64,000 nucleotides of DNA from an uncultured Loktanella sp. (GCA_937132065.1 CAKZNT010000049.1:62001-126000), one strand, 5' to 3'; positions 1-12,908 are shown, numbered from the stretch's first letter. The notes: generated from the sequence alone by a model not told the origin. A program made the numbers and translations.

Positions 1-476
1 CCGAAGACGTGCTCGACAACGCCGCGATTATACCAGCTGCGGTCAAACAGGACGATTTCACCAGCCGATGGCATGTGATCGATATAGCGCTGGAAATACC
101 ACTGTGTCGCTTCCAGTTCGGTGGGTTTGGCAAGTGCGACGACATGGGCGTGACGCGGATTCAGGTTCTCGCGAAAGCGGGCGATAGTGCCGCCTTTACC
201 CGCCGCATCGCGCCCCTCAAAGACCACAACGATCCGCTGCCCTGTTTCGCGCACCCATGCTTGCAGGCGCACAAGCTCGACCTGAAGCGCGTCCATTTCC
301 GCCTCGTAGGTATCGCGGTCCATCCGTTTTTTATAGGGGTGGTCAGGGTTCAGGATCGTGCTTTTGCGCGCACTTTTGATAGCCGCCTGCACATTTGCGG
401 GTGCCTGTTGGGTGTAAAACTGGCTGATGCCTCCATCAAATGGCAACGTCATCGTAATTTCCTTAGGTTCGTTCAT
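1..476 (-). CDS. ppk2: Polyphosphate kinase 2 family protein (partial, C-terminus beyond left edge)
   Basis: The first 158 residues of a PPK2-family kinase are present; the rest runs off the left edge. PPK2 enzymes move phosphate between polyphosphate and nucleoside di- or monophosphates in the cytoplasm. Visible signatures are a P-loop ([10 protein letters not shown]) followed by the lid sequence TIARFREN, and the Walker B-type motif LFDRSWYNR near the cut. The N-terminal lead-in with [13 protein letters not shown] is also typical of the family. The start used is the ATG at 476; an in-frame ATG lies eight codons downstream. It is on the same strand as the hydrolase gene upstream, 24 bases away. 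Which nucleotide it prefers cannot be judged from this fragment. Confidence 0.95.
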   Translation of the reverse strand, partial: MNEPKEITMTLPFDGGISQFYTQQAPANVQAAIKSARKSTILNPDHPYKKRMDRDTYEAEMDALQVELVRLQAWVRETGQRIVVVFEGRDAAGKGGTIARFRENLNPRHAHVVALAKPTELEATQWYFQRYIDHMPSAGEIVLFDRSWYNRGVVEHVF

Positions 477-500
477 CTGCACTATGGGCAAGGGTGGCAG

Positions 501-1508
501 CTAGCGCAATCCGGCACGGTCCGCTGCGCGGTCAATTGCGGCGATTGCGGCTTTCGGATCAACATGATGGGGCATATGTCCAACCCCCTCCAGCTCTGTG
601 ACACGCACAGACGGCACGATTTTCACGATCTCGCGGGCGTGGATGTCGATAGGCACGGTCGTATCGGCTGTTCCGTGCAAAATCTCGATCGGCAGCGTCA
701 GTTCGGGGTAGCGGGTTTTAAGCGCGACAACGTTTGGATAAAGCGTGTTGACCTGCCGCACATTGGCACGGAAATTTTCGGGCCGCATTGTCAATTGCCC
801 GCCGAGATGTTGTGCGTAGCCTTCGGGGGCAGGGTTGGGAGCAAAGGTCGCTGCAACCGCGTTTTCAACAGTGCCGCTTGGCACAAGCGCCGCAAGCAGA
901 GGCACGACAACTGCTCCGCCAATCGCGCTCCCGTTGATGGTGTAATATGCGCCAAGGTCACCCGGCCACGGCATTGCAACCCCCGCAAATGAGACAACGC
1001 CTTTGGCGTTTTGCGCGCTTGGGATATCAAGCCCCTCGACCGCCCACGCCAGAGCCACGATCCCGCCATAGCTATGCCCTGCGACAATCGGGTCTTTGAT
1101 CCCGAGCTTGAGCGCCGCCTCACGCAGCATGCGCGCTTGATCCTGCGGGCTGTCGCCATCCGTTGCGAAGGGGCCGGTATCAATATTGGGAACACGATCA
1201 GTGTAGCCCAATCCAGGCCTGTCAAAGGCGGTGACCGTGTATCGTTCTTTCAGAATGTCGAACAGATCAAAGGTGTAGTCGCGCAAGTTGCCGCCAGCGC
1301 CGTGGAGCAGGATCAATTCCGGCCCCGTGCCCTCACGCAGATAATGCACCTTGCCGCCCGTCACTTCGACAAACTGACCGATCGGTGGATAGGCCTGCTC
1401 GGTCATCAGATCGCGCTTTGCAGATGTGCAGCTTGCAAGGGCGACGCTGCCGCCAATTGCGAGCGCAGCATAGGTCAGGATTTTAAGTGCCAATGTCATT
1501 GATGTCAT
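501..1508 (-). CDS. Alpha/beta hydrolase lipoprotein
   Basis: This is a 335-residue alpha/beta-fold hydrolase. The N-terminus is a lipoprotein signal peptide with lipobox LASC, so the mature enzyme is probably lipid-anchored in the periplasm. The fold is supported by the oxyanion-loop LLHGAGGN, the nucleophile elbow GHSYGG, the acid region HGTADTTVP and the histidine region GVGHMPHH, which together give a complete Ser-Asp-His triad. The substrate is unknown. The reading frame stays open far upstream into metA, but the ATG at 1508 (or 1499) gives a proper signal peptide. That start overlaps the 3' end of metA by about 26 bp, which suggests translational coupling. Confidence 0.85.
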   Translation of the reverse strand: MTSMTLALKILTYAALAIGGSVALASCTSAKRDLMTEQAYPPIGQFVEVTGGKVHYLREGTGPELILLHGAGGNLRDYTFDLFDILKERYTVTAFDRPGLGYTDRVPNIDTGPFATDGDSPQDQARMLREAALKLGIKDPIVAGHSYGGIVALAWAVEGLDIPSAQNAKGVVSFAGVAMPWPGDLGAYYTINGSAIGGAVVVPLLAALVPSGTVENAVAATFAPNPAPEGYAQHLGGQLTMRPENFRANVRQVNTLYPNVVALKTRYPELTLPIEILHGTADTTVPIDIHAREIVKIVPSVRVTELEGVGHMPHHVDPKAAIAAIDRAADRAGLR

Positions 1509-2400
1509 ACGCCGTTGTTTGGTAAATCTGGTTGATCCAGTTACCATATAGGAGGTGCGCGTGACTTCTCCACTTATTGACCGGTTGTTCCGTGGGGTCA
1601 TTGTTGGGATAGTAGTTGCGGGGCACGTTGATTTCCGTGCCGTCCTCGACATCGCGGTCGTATTCCTGCTTGAGCGTGCCGCTGTCGTATTCAAAGTGGT
1701 TAAAGATATAAAGCGCGCGGTGGCTGATATCCTCGACCAGACACGGGCCTGACTCATCGCTGGTGATCAGTGTTTGCAATCCATTTGCCTTGGCAATATC
1801 GGCCTCGCGCATTTCGGTCCAGCGGCTGACGGGGATCACACAGTCATCCGAGAACCCGCGCAGGTATGGCGATGCAGGTTCGGTCACGCGATGGCGGAAA
1901 CAGCCGAAAATCTTGTGATCGGTCAGGTGCTTGGGAACCTTATGGAAGTGGTTGATCATCGCCATGCCCCCCCAGCACACACCAAATGTCGAGTGCACAT
2001 TTGTCTGGGTCCACGCGAATATCTGCGTCAGCTCGTCCCAATAGGTCACGTCCTGAAACGGGAGATGCTCAATGGGCGCACCTGTGATGATCAGCCCGTC
2101 GAACTTCTCGTGGCGCACGTCGTCAAAGGTCTTGTAAAACTCTTCCATGTGCTCGGCGGCGGTGTTTTTGGTCTGGTGCTCTGACATGCGAATGAGCGTC
2201 AATTCGATTTGAAGCGGCGTGGCGCCAATGAGCCGTGCGAACTGGTTTTCGGTTTGGATTTTCTTGGGCATCAGGTTCAAGAGACCGATCCGCAGGGGCC
2301 GGATGTCTTGATGGGTCGCCGCGTCAGGATCCATCACCATCACGCCTTCGCGCGTGAGCACGTCATAGGCGGGCAGGGTGGCTGGAATCTTGATGGGCAT
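1483..2400 (-). CDS. metA: Homoserine O-acyltransferase MetA (probably acetyl-CoA specific)
   Basis: This 305-residue MetA acylates homoserine, the first committed step of methionine synthesis. The family core is clear: [41 protein letters not shown], the catalytic cysteine C142 in FGVCWGG, and IFGCFRHRV. Residue 111 is Glu. In characterised MetA proteins Glu at this position goes with acetyl-CoA use, while Gly (as in E. coli) goes with succinyl-CoA. The likely product is therefore O-acetylhomoserine, although automatic annotation would say succinyltransferase. It lies 48 bp downstream of a P-loop ATPase gene and overlaps the lipoprotein hydrolase gene at its 3' end. No SAM-II riboswitch was recognised in the 48-bp upstream gap. 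Confidence 0.93.
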   Translation of the reverse strand: MPIKIPATLPAYDVLTREGVMVMDPDAATHQDIRPLRIGLLNLMPKKIQTENQFARLIGATPLQIELTLIRMSEHQTKNTAAEHMEEFYKTFDDVRHEKFDGLIITGAPIEHLPFQDVTYWDELTQIFAWTQTNVHSTFGVCWGGMAMINHFHKVPKHLTDHKIFGCFRHRVTEPASPYLRGFSDDCVIPVSRWTEMREADIAKANGLQTLITSDESGPCLVEDISHRALYIFNHFEYDSGTLKQEYDRDVEDGTEINVPRNYYPNNDPTEQPVNKWRSHAHLLYGNWINQIYQTTAYDINDIGT

Positions 2401-2448
2401 TATCTTGGTCCTGATTTCTAAAATGTGGATAGGGTGGAGCTATGCCGC

Positions 2449-3312
2449 CTAGGCGCGCATCTCAAGGGCGGTCGCGATCATGTCAACGAAACCGTCCGCG
2501 GTTTTGACGTCTGCGACCGCGTCCATCGGGATCGTCAGCCCCCAACGGTCCGCCATCGCCTTATAGCGCGGCTGACGGTGCGCCAACGCCTTGGCAAAGG
2601 CCCAGCGGATAAAGTCATCAGGGTTCACCTGATCGGGTGCTTTATTGAATTCGGCAAGGTAGGCCTGCCACGTTTGCAACAAAAACACAGGGTCATAGGA
2701 CATCGGTTTTGGCTCGCGGTCAAAACGGCGCACAAGTTCGGCCGTGTGGGCGTCCGATCCCTCGATCCAGACCATCAGCGTTTTGGACGCAAGCTCGGTC
2801 ATGATCGGATCATCGGGGTCATTCACATCAACCCACTCGCAAATCGAGCCGCCCGTATCGCAGATGAAATGCGGATACTGGTAAAGGTCGTGGCTACGTT
2901 CAATGAAATGCCCCGTGTCATACAAGGCCGCAATCTCGGCCTGCTGGAACTGGTCCTGACGGCGGGTATATTCATCCCACTCAAGGCCGCCCTCGGCGGG
3001 ATTTCCGGGCTTGCCAAGGTAAGACGACATCGGTTTGAGATCATCAAACGAGATATTCGAGCCGATATAAATACTGTCCGAGCGCAAGAGATCGCGCAAG
3101 AACGGCACCTTCATCGCCTCACGCTTGGCATTATCCGCAATCAACTCGCCCATATACCGCGTGCCAATGCGGTAATCGATCGAGTAATGAAACCAGTCGC
3201 CCTGAGCACGCACGAGATTGGAAAGATACGTCTTCCCCAAGCCCGACATCGCGAACAAAAGAACACGTTTATGCGGGGCGGAGCGCCAGTCAGATGCGGT
3301 TTTGTATATCAT
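2449..3312 (-). CDS. P-loop ATPase/kinase-like protein of unknown function
   Basis: This 287-residue soluble protein begins with a P-loop, FAMSGLGKT, at about residues 19-27. It continues with a long aspartate- and tryptophan-rich body (FICDTGGSICEWVD, LMVWIEGSD) resembling a small-molecule kinase or NTPase. No membrane segment or signal peptide is visible. It is the first gene of a run that continues into metA and the hydrolase, so a link with sulfur amino-acid metabolism is possible but unproven. The ATG at 3312 has no clear ribosome-binding site, so a later start is possible. I cannot name the family. Confidence 0.7.
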   Translation of the reverse strand: MIYKTASDWRSAPHKRVLLFAMSGLGKTYLSNLVRAQGDWFHYSIDYRIGTRYMGELIADNAKREAMKVPFLRDLLRSDSIYIGSNISFDDLKPMSSYLGKPGNPAEGGLEWDEYTRRQDQFQQAEIAALYDTGHFIERSHDLYQYPHFICDTGGSICEWVDVNDPDDPIMTELASKTLMVWIEGSDAHTAELVRRFDREPKPMSYDPVFLLQTWQAYLAEFNKAPDQVNPDDFIRWAFAKALAHRQPRYKAMADRWGLTIPMDAVADVKTADGFVDMIATALEMRA

Positions 3313-3502
3313 GAGGGTAGGGGTAATGGTTTGGGGTGCGGGTGGCTAGATGTTTTGTAAGCGCATATCATATATACTTGGATGATCGCTTCGAGCCCAC
3401 GATGACCGATGCTACAAAAAGTTCGAATGACTGTTAACCGCGGGCGGATAAGCTTGATGCATTGGGAACAGCCTAAAGTAATAGCGATCAACGCCGATAA
3501 AG

Positions 3503-3985
3503 ATGGAGTACTTCGTTTTGACCAACCCTCCCATTTTAACCCCTTACGATAATGCATGTATTGGAGCCGTTGTGGTTGCCTACGGCTACCTCGAACACGA
3601 GCTCATTCGTGCTGCGATAAGCGTCAGTGGTGGCCCCAAAGACATATCCGATAAAGACAACAAAAAGATCGAGAATGTGCTTGAGGACGGCTCGGCGCTG
3701 AAGGCTAGGCTTCAAGTGTCTTGCGGGCTGGCCAAAAAATACAAGGCTTTGGATAGCAATCAAATTGCCGACATTTACAAGAACATGGAACTTGGAATAA
3801 AATATAGAAACATGGTTTGCCATGGATTGTGGCAGCGCCTCTCGACAGGTCAATTGCGAGTACAATTCTATAGCAAAGGTTGCGTGTCTGCTGGCTCGCC
3901 AGAAGTAGGGCTGTTCTCCCAGAACGACCTCAAAGGTATCGCAAAAGTCTCATTCGATTGTGCAAAGGAGTTAAGTGAGCTGTAA
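3503..3985 (+). CDS. HEPN-like hypothetical protein
   Basis: This 160-residue protein of unknown function stands alone between oppositely oriented genes. It is helical in character. At residues 102-107 it carries R-N-M-V-C-H within YRNMVCHGLW, which fits the Rx4-6H signature of HEPN-domain RNases found in toxin and abortive-infection systems. No partner antitoxin (MNT-type nucleotidyltransferase) is adjacent. The stretch is more AT-rich than its neighbours, which hints at acquisition by transfer. The start is uncertain: ATG at 3503 lacks a Shine-Dalgarno, while the in-frame TTG at 3518 has GGAG eight bases upstream. That it is a gene is moderately sure; the HEPN assignment is tentative. Confidence 0.6.
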   Translation: MEYFVLTNPPILTPYDNACIGAVVVAYGYLEHELIRAAISVSGGPKDISDKDNKKIENVLEDGSALKARLQVSCGLAKKYKALDSNQIADIYKNMELGIKYRNMVCHGLWQRLSTGQLRVQFYSKGCVSAGSPEVGLFSQNDLKGIAKVSFDCAKELSEL

Positions 3986-4071
3986 GGTTTGGGGTGAGCC
4001 ATTAAGCGGCCATTTGAGTTTTCAAATCGAATTCACACTTTGTCCCGCATATCTATCATACGATCATTCGC

Positions 4072-5211
4072 TCAATACCCCCGCCAAATCCAACCACCAC
4101 CCAGCACGCGACTGCTCTCGGGATCATAAAACACACAAGCCTGCCCCGGAGACACGCCTTCTTCGGCGACCAGCAGTTCAACTTCGGCCTCAGTCTCCGA
4201 AATCGGCCGCAAGATCGCTTCAATCGGTGGCTTGGTGGAGCGCACTTTCACCGCAATAGACCGCTCGCCACCCGCCAGAAACCCGCCGTCACCCAGCCAG
4301 TTAATCTCGCGCAGCGGCACTTTGCGCGTCGCCAGCATCGCCTTTGGCCCCACGATCACATGGCGTTTATCAACGTCCAGCCGCACCACATAAAGCGGAT
4401 CAGCCAAGCCGCCGATGCCAAGCCCGCGCCGCTGCCCGATGGTATAATGGATCACGCCCGTATGGCTGCCCAAGACATTGCCATCAACATCGACAATATC
4501 CCCAGCCTCCGCAGCCCCAGGGCGCAGCTTTTCGATCACAGCGGCATAGTTCCCGTCAGGGACAAAGCAGATATCCTGACTGTCAGGCTTGTCCGCGACA
4601 CCCAAACCATACTTGACCGCCAAGGCCCGCGTTTCTTCCTTGGATTTCAAATGCCCAAGGGGGAAGCGCAGATAGGCCAACTGCTCTGGTGTGGTCGAGA
4701 ACAGGAAGTAGCTCTGATCCTTGGATGGGTCGGCGGCTGAGTGCAGTTCGGCGCCATGATCGCCCATGAACCGTTGAATGTAGTGACCCGTGGCCATGCA
4801 ATCGGCGTCCAGATCCTTGGCTGTCTCCAGCAAGTCCTTGAACTTGACCCGCTCGTTGCAGCGAATGCAGGGCACAGGGGTCGCGCCCGCCAGATAGCTG
4901 TCGGCGAATTCGTCCATCACGGCGTCTTTAAAGATGTTTTCGTAATCCAGCACATAATGCGGAAAGCCCATTTCCTCGGCCACGCGGCGGGCATCGTGAA
5001 TGTCACGTCCCGCACAGCACGCGCCCTTTTTCGAAAGCGCCGCACCGTGATCGTAGAGCTGAAGGGTGACCCCGACCACGTCGTAGCCTTCCTCGGCCAG
5101 TTTCGCCGCCACAACCGAACTATCCACGCCGCCCGACATCGCCACGACAACACGCGTCTGGGCTGGTGGCTTGGCAAATCCGAGGGAATTCAGAGGGTGG
5201 TCGAGGGGCAT
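4072..5211 (-). CDS. mnmA: tRNA-specific 2-thiouridylase MnmA
   Basis: This 379-residue MnmA installs the 2-thio group on wobble uridine 34 of tRNA Lys, Glu and Gln. The PP-loop [16 protein letters not shown] binds ATP. The catalytic cysteine pair is visible as C118 in [11 protein letters not shown] and C215 in [11 protein letters not shown]. Also present are ATGHYIQ and the C-terminal KVRSTKPP and PGQACVFYD elements of the tRNA-binding barrel. Length matches the family. It lies alone, convergent with the HEPN-like gene and divergent from sciP. The start is the ATG at 5211; the first 20 residues are a non-conserved extension. Confidence 0.96.
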   Translation of the reverse strand: MPLDHPLNSLGFAKPPAQTRVVVAMSGGVDSSVVAAKLAEEGYDVVGVTLQLYDHGAALSKKGACCAGRDIHDARRVAEEMGFPHYVLDYENIFKDAVMDEFADSYLAGATPVPCIRCNERVKFKDLLETAKDLDADCMATGHYIQRFMGDHGAELHSAADPSKDQSYFLFSTTPEQLAYLRFPLGHLKSKEETRALAVKYGLGVADKPDSQDICFVPDGNYAAVIEKLRPGAAEAGDIVDVDGNVLGSHTGVIHYTIGQRRGLGIGGLADPLYVVRLDVDKRHVIVGPKAMLATRKVPLREINWLGDGGFLAGGERSIAVKVRSTKPPIEAILRPISETEAEVELLVAEEGVSPGQACVFYDPESSRVLGGGWIWRGY

Positions 5212-5343
5212 GGGCGCATCCGATCATGAAATCTTTGTTCGAAATATAGGAAAATTCGCGCGATGAACAAGGCGCAGCTATACCGAACATTAAGGCTGAC
5301 GTCCCATAACGCTCTCGCAAGGTCCTTGAAAGGGGTGAGAGAG

Positions 5344-5622
5344 ATGTATTTGAGAAAAGTAGAGGGGCCACGGTCGGTGACCCTGCCTGATGGCACAATT
5401 ATCACGCGCGCCGATTTGCCTTCGCCACAAACCAGACGCTGGGTCGCATCGCGCAAGGCGGTGGTCGTGATGGCCGTGGCGGCTGGGCTGATCACCAAGG
5501 AAACCGCGCAAACCACCTATAGCCTGTCTGACGAAGAGTTTCAGGAGTGGCAAAATGCGGTTTCGGAACACGGGGTTGCGGGGCTGCGGGTGACCGCGTT
5601 GAAACAGTATCGACAACCATAG
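5344..5622 (+). CDS. sciP: CtrA inhibitor SciP (DUF1153)
   Basis: This 92-residue protein matches SciP, a small helix-turn-helix protein that binds CtrA and blocks transcription of CtrA targets in Caulobacter. Family-typical segments are MYLRKVEGPRSVTLPDG at the start, RRWVASRKAVVVMAV with the first helix, and LSDEEFQEWQNAV near the end. An in-frame ATG 27 codons upstream (5263) exists, but the conserved protein begins at ATG 5344, which has GGGGTGAGAGAG just before it. It stands directly upstream of ctrA on the same strand with 92 bp between, so regulator and target protein are genetically linked. No sign of damage. Confidence 0.9.
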   Translation: MYLRKVEGPRSVTLPDGTIITRADLPSPQTRRWVASRKAVVVMAVAAGLITKETAQTTYSLSDEEFQEWQNAVSEHGVAGLRVTALKQYRQP

Positions 5623-5649
5623 GTAGAAATGTTTAGTTCTCATGTGTCG

Positions 5650-5665
5650 TTAAAGCACAATTAAC
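5650..5665 (+). promoter_or_regulatory. CtrA box upstream of ctrA
   Basis: TTAA, seven bases, then TTAAC: the canonical full CtrA-binding site, 50-65 bp upstream of the ctrA start codon. It indicates autoregulation of ctrA, as in Caulobacter and other alphaproteobacteria. A further TTAA half site follows at 5675-5678 with non-standard spacing. Confidence 0.75.
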
Positions 5666-5714
5666 CATTGCGGGGTTAATGTGAGGCAGCGAATAGAGAG
5701 AGCGGAGATACCGA

Positions 5715-6428
5715 ATGCGCGTCCTACTGGTGGAAGACGACCCAACGACCTCGAAAAGCATTGAATTGATGCTGACCCATGCAAACCTGAACGTATATGC
5801 GACCGATTTGGGGGAGGAAGGGATCGATCTGGCGAAACTATATGATTACGATTTGATCCTTCTTGATCTTAACCTGCCCGATATGAACGGCCATGAGGTA
5901 TTGCGCCAACTTCGCCTGAGCCGCATTGATACGCCAATTCTGATCCTATCCGGTGATGATGATACCGATAGCAAGCTCAAGGGCTTTGGCTTTGGAGCGG
6001 ATGATTATTTGACAAAACCATTCCACCGGGAGGAATTGGTTGCCCGCATCCACGCCATTATCCGGCGCTCGAAGGGCCATGCGCAGTCGATTATCAAAAC
6101 GGGTCGTATTGCCGTTAATCTTGACGCCAAAACCGTCGAAGTTGGCAGTTCAACGGTGCATCTGACTGGCAAAGAATACCAGATGCTCGAACTATTGAGC
6201 CTGCGCAAAGGGACGACCCTGACAAAGGAAATGTTCCTCAACCATCTTTACGGTGGCATGGACGAACCCGAACTAAAAATCATTGACGTGTTTATCTGTA
6301 AGCTTCGCAAGAAACTTGCCGAGGCGACAGAAGGCGAGAATTACATCGAGACCGTTTGGGGGAGGGGCTATGTCTTGCGTGATCCTGAACCAATGGCCAG
6401 CGCGGAAAAGGTTGCCATCGGGGCATAG
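5715..6428 (+). CDS. ctrA: Cell-cycle response regulator CtrA
   Basis: This 237-residue OmpR-type response regulator is CtrA. The receiver domain (about 1-120) starts [10 protein letters not shown], has the phospho-accepting aspartate D51 in [10 protein letters not shown] and the switch lysine in YLTKPFH. The winged-helix domain (about 125-230) contains [19 protein letters not shown] and [15 protein letters not shown], which are hallmark CtrA segments. In Rhodobacterales CtrA is not essential and governs motility, gene-transfer agent and quorum-sensing genes. A CtrA box lies in its promoter region and the inhibitor gene sciP sits immediately upstream. A hairpin follows the stop codon. Confidence 0.96.
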   Translation: MRVLLVEDDPTTSKSIELMLTHANLNVYATDLGEEGIDLAKLYDYDLILLDLNLPDMNGHEVLRQLRLSRIDTPILILSGDDDTDSKLKGFGFGADDYLTKPFHREELVARIHAIIRRSKGHAQSIIKTGRIAVNLDAKTVEVGSSTVHLTGKEYQMLELLSLRKGTTLTKEMFLNHLYGGMDEPELKIIDVFICKLRKKLAEATEGENYIETVWGRGYVLRDPEPMASAEKVAIGA

Positions 6429-6440
6429 AGAGACCACGGC

Positions 6441-6459
6441 CCTAGGTGCTTTACCTAGG
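6441..6459. other. Inverted repeat after ctrA
   Basis: CCTAGGT at 6441-6447 pairs perfectly with ACCTAGG at 6453-6459 around a five-base loop, 13 bp after the ctrA stop. No T-run follows, so it may be an RNA 3'-end stabiliser or an operator for ligA rather than an intrinsic terminator. Confidence 0.4.
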
Positions 6460-6514
6460 CGCTGGGGCTGCTAGAACTTGGTGGAGGCTGCGTATTCGCG
6501 TGGCATACCATTAG

Positions 6515-10746
<4,232 letters not shown>

Positions 10747-10763
10747 CACTTTTGCTCTCAAAT

Positions 10764-10778
10764 GTTCTCATTTAGTTC
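10764..10778 (+). promoter_or_regulatory. Putative LexA (SOS) box
   Basis: GTTC at 10764-10767, a seven-base spacer, and GTTC at 10775-10778. This direct repeat is the LexA operator described for Rhodobacter sphaeroides. It lies between recG and the small membrane-protein gene, 69 bp before the latter's start codon. Confidence 0.6.
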
Positions 10779-10846
10779 TTTACAGGTTGTTAACCATATG
10801 GAACAAAGAGGCAACAAAGAGAAACAAGACACCGAGGAGAGCGACA

Positions 10847-10969
10847 ATGGCGAAAGAAATCAAAACTGTGATTATCCGGTCTAGCGATACGATCATCGCA
10901 GATGCCATTGGTGCAGCCGCGTTGCTTGTGATGCTTTTTGTCGGTCTATCCTTGCCCGGGATGGTCTGA
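10847..10969 (+). CDS. Small single-span membrane protein, putatively SOS-regulated
   Basis: This 40-residue protein starts MAKEIKTVIIRSSDT and then has one hydrophobic segment of about 22 residues (roughly 17-38), so a short cytoplasmic N-terminus is followed by one membrane span. It has a good ribosome-binding site (GAGGAG, spacing about 8) before ATG 10847. A GTTC-N7-GTTC box stands upstream and a strong intrinsic terminator downstream, so it forms its own transcription unit. I recall similar short proteins in Rhodobacteraceae but no assigned function. SOS-induced small membrane peptides elsewhere (SidA of Caulobacter, TisB of E. coli) block division or depolarise the membrane; a similar role here is inference. 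Confidence 0.7.
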   Translation: MAKEIKTVIIRSSDTIIADAIGAAALLVMLFVGLSLPGMV

Positions 10970-11113
10970 CCTGCCTGACGGTAAACACGCCTGATCCATC
11001 ATTTTGCCTTGTCCCACCTTGCAAATTGATGACCTGCCTGTCCCATTCCTATGCGGGGGTTTTGCCTCTCCCCTTGGAACATTAGGATCTGGCGTTGCTT
11101 GCCGTAAACCCTG

Positions 11114-11151
11114 CCGCCGCCATCCCGTCCCGGATGTGCGGCGGTTTTTTT
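11114..11151 (+). terminator. Strong intrinsic terminator
   Basis: CCGCCGC at 11114-11120 pairs with GCGGCGG at 11138-11144; the inner CATCC/GGATG pairing extends the stem to 12 bp with a single bulge. Seven T follow (11145-11151). Oriented for the small membrane-protein gene; the T-run reaches the stop codon of the convergent IscU-like gene. Confidence 0.85.
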
Positions 11152-11587
11152 ATGCGATGTCGGCAAGCGCATCGAGCGTGGCATCAAAGGCGAGCATGAT
11201 CGACGCATGGCGGTTCTTGTAGTCTTTTGCGGGTGTCAGCACCTCTAGGCCATCGAACGGTGCGACTGGTGGTGGGCCGCCGTCCTTGAGCATCGCGAGC
11301 ATTTGATCGCGTCCGGTTTCGACCTGACTTGGTGTCAACCCAACGATTGCCGCCCCAACGACAGACGCCGCGGCCTGACCCAATGCGCAGGCCTTAACGT
11401 CTTGGCCATAGTCCACAATTACGCCATCGTGCAAAGTCAGATCAACGGTCACCGTAGACCCACACAGCGGGGCGCGCCGTTTTGCCGTGGCCGAAGGGCT
11501 CTCAAGCCGATCCGTGCGCGGCATATCTGCCGCCAAGGCAAGGATGCGGGCCGAATATAGCTTCATCATTTCGGATTCTGCTGACAT
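11150..11587 (-). CDS. IscU/SufU-like iron-sulfur scaffold family protein
   Basis: This 145-residue member of the NifU-N/IscU fold family would assemble or carry Fe-S clusters in the cytoplasm. Two of the three usual ligand cysteines are present: C42 in APLCGS and C67 in [10 protein letters not shown]. The third position, normally Cys in a motif like R-x-C, reads NRHASIML (residues 125-132) and has no cysteine. The protein may bind a cluster with another ligand, or be a divergent member with a changed role. It begins at ATG 11587, preceded by AAAGGG, and is divergent from hisI. No isc or suf operon partner is in the window. Confidence 0.8.
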   Translation of the reverse strand: MSAESEMMKLYSARILALAADMPRTDRLESPSATAKRRAPLCGSTVTVDLTLHDGVIVDYGQDVKACALGQAAASVVGAAIVGLTPSQVETGRDQMLAMLKDGGPPPVAPFDGLEVLTPAKDYKNRHASIMLAFDATLDALADIA

Positions 11588-11655
11588 GCATTTGCCCTTT
11601 CATGGTGTTGCCTCTAGATAGTGTCGGACGCCAAAGTTGCAAAGGTTTTCACCAC

Positions 11656-12036
11656 ATGACATTTGATCCCGCTACCCTAAAGTTTAACGAGGCGGGGTTA
11701 ATCCCTGCAATTGCACAAGATGCCACGTCTGGCGAGGTCTTGATGATGGCGTGGATGAACGTCGAGAGCATTGCGCGCACGCTTGAGAGTGGTGAGGTCA
11801 CATACTGGTCACGCTCGCGTCAGGAATTTTGGGTCAAGGGCGCAACGAGTGGCCATACGCAGCAGCTTGTTGACTTCAAACTGGATTGCGATCGTGACTG
11901 CCTTTTGATCGAAGTGAACCAGACAGGGGCTGCTTGCCACACGGGCCGCCGCACCTGTTTTTATACGGCAGTGCGCAATGGTGACGAGGTTGAAATCGCG
12001 GCGCCTATGCCGGCGGAAGACCAACCAAGCGCCTGA
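11656..12036 (+). CDS. hisI: Phosphoribosyl-AMP cyclohydrolase
   Basis: This 126-residue single-domain HisI opens the adenine ring of phosphoribosyl-AMP in histidine biosynthesis. Conserved segments are [20 protein letters not shown], the substrate-facing [18 protein letters not shown], the metal-binding [11 protein letters not shown] and [11 protein letters not shown] with its cysteines. It is not fused to HisE, which is usual in alphaproteobacteria. The start is ATG 11656, where the conserved N-terminus begins; the frame is open further upstream. Its 3' end overlaps the 3' end of the convergent gluQRS by 32 bp. It stands away from other his genes. Confidence 0.94.
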   Translation: MTFDPATLKFNEAGLIPAIAQDATSGEVLMMAWMNVESIARTLESGEVTYWSRSRQEFWVKGATSGHTQQLVDFKLDCDRDCLLIEVNQTGAACHTGRRTCFYTAVRNGDEVEIAAPMPAEDQPSA

Positions 12037-12904
12037 TATCATTGGGCGTTGCACCCTCGGCGCGGTATTTGGACAAGGCGCGCGCATCGTCACGTTTGGC
12101 TAGTCGCTTGCCCGCATCATCGCGGATCAACGGGTGGTGGTGATAGCGTGGCGTGGGCAGCCCCAAAAGACTTTGCAACAGCACATGCAGTGGCGTCGCC
12201 TCGCGTAGGTCCGCGCCGCGCACGACGTCTGTGATGCCTTGTTCGGCGTCATCAATGACCACTGACAGGTGGTAGGATGTCTGCATGTCTTTGCGTGCCA
12301 GAACGATATCACCTGCGGATTGGATCAACGCACAAGGCAGGAACTCCGTGAGGGTCACAGCCCCGTCGCCGCTGCCATCCATGTAGGACAGGAGGCGTTC
12401 ACCATGTGCCTTTGTGGCCACGCGATGCTCGCCTTGCTGAAAGGTTGCCATAGTCATGTCGAGGCGAAGTGTGGCGTTTTCGGGTCGCGGCGTTATAGGG
12501 AAACCGCCGTGACGATCAGCGCATGTGCCAGGGTAGATCACACCATCGGGGCCGAGGAGCGGTGCGCCTTCTTGCGGGGCGCTGCTTGCTGCGAGGATAT
12601 CCTTACGGCTACAGGTGCATTCGAACAAAAGATGCCGTTCCCAAAGCGCATCGAGTTGCGATTTGTAAACGTCTATCCGCGCGCTCTGGCGCATGACAGG
12701 TTCGGGCCACCACAGGCCAAGCCATTGTAAATCATCGTAAATCTGCGCTTCCCATTCAGGGCGCGCGCGCGATTTGTCAATGTCTTCAATCCGCAGCAAA
12801 AAGTCACCGCCAGCCGCCATCGCCATATCATACGCAAGGAGCGCAGAATAGGCATGACCCAAGTGCAGAGGCCCAGTTGGCGAAGGCGCGAAACGGGTGA
12901 TCAT
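12005..12904 (-). CDS. gluQRS: Glutamyl-Q tRNA(Asp) synthetase
   Basis: This 299-residue truncated GluRS paralogue attaches glutamate to queuosine at position 34 of tRNA-Asp. The Rossmann core starts [17 protein letters not shown] (HIGH-type motif). Zinc ligands appear in FECTCSRKD with CADR further on. The KMSKS-type loop is KRLAKRDDA near the C-terminus. It lacks an anticodon-binding domain, as expected for this family. The open frame extends upstream, but ATG 12904, four bases after the trmFO stop, gives the conserved N-terminus. It is therefore in one transcription unit with trmFO. Confidence 0.94.
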   Translation of the reverse strand: MITRFAPSPTGPLHLGHAYSALLAYDMAMAAGGDFLLRIEDIDKSRARPEWEAQIYDDLQWLGLWWPEPVMRQSARIDVYKSQLDALWERHLLFECTCSRKDILAASSAPQEGAPLLGPDGVIYPGTCADRHGGFPITPRPENATLRLDMTMATFQQGEHRVATKAHGERLLSYMDGSGDGAVTLTEFLPCALIQSAGDIVLARKDMQTSYHLSVVIDDAEQGITDVVRGADLREATPLHVLLQSLLGLPTPRYHHHPLIRDDAGKRLAKRDDARALSKYRAEGATPNDIRRLVGLPPA

Positions 12905-12908
12905 CACA

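Noticed and set aside
98-110. Quinolone-resistance substitution in GyrA (residues, not bases)
   Set aside because: The QRDR positions equal to E. coli Ser83 and Asp87 are Ser98 and Asp102, the sensitive-type residues.
9-992. A 327-codon plus-strand open frame over PPK2 and the hydrolase
   Set aside because: It lies antisense to two recognisable genes and its translation has no family features.
1509-1757. Upstream extension of the hydrolase frame into metA
   Set aside because: The extension would be in an alternative frame of metA; the lipoprotein signal peptide starts at 1508 or 1499.
2401-2448. Possible SAM-II riboswitch before metA
   Set aside because: The 48-bp gap is too short and lacks the pseudoknot-forming conserved segments of SAM-II.
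2425-3360. A 311-codon plus-strand open frame opposite the P-loop ATPase
   Set aside because: Histidine/arginine-rich shadow translation; the minus-strand frame has a P-loop and normal composition.
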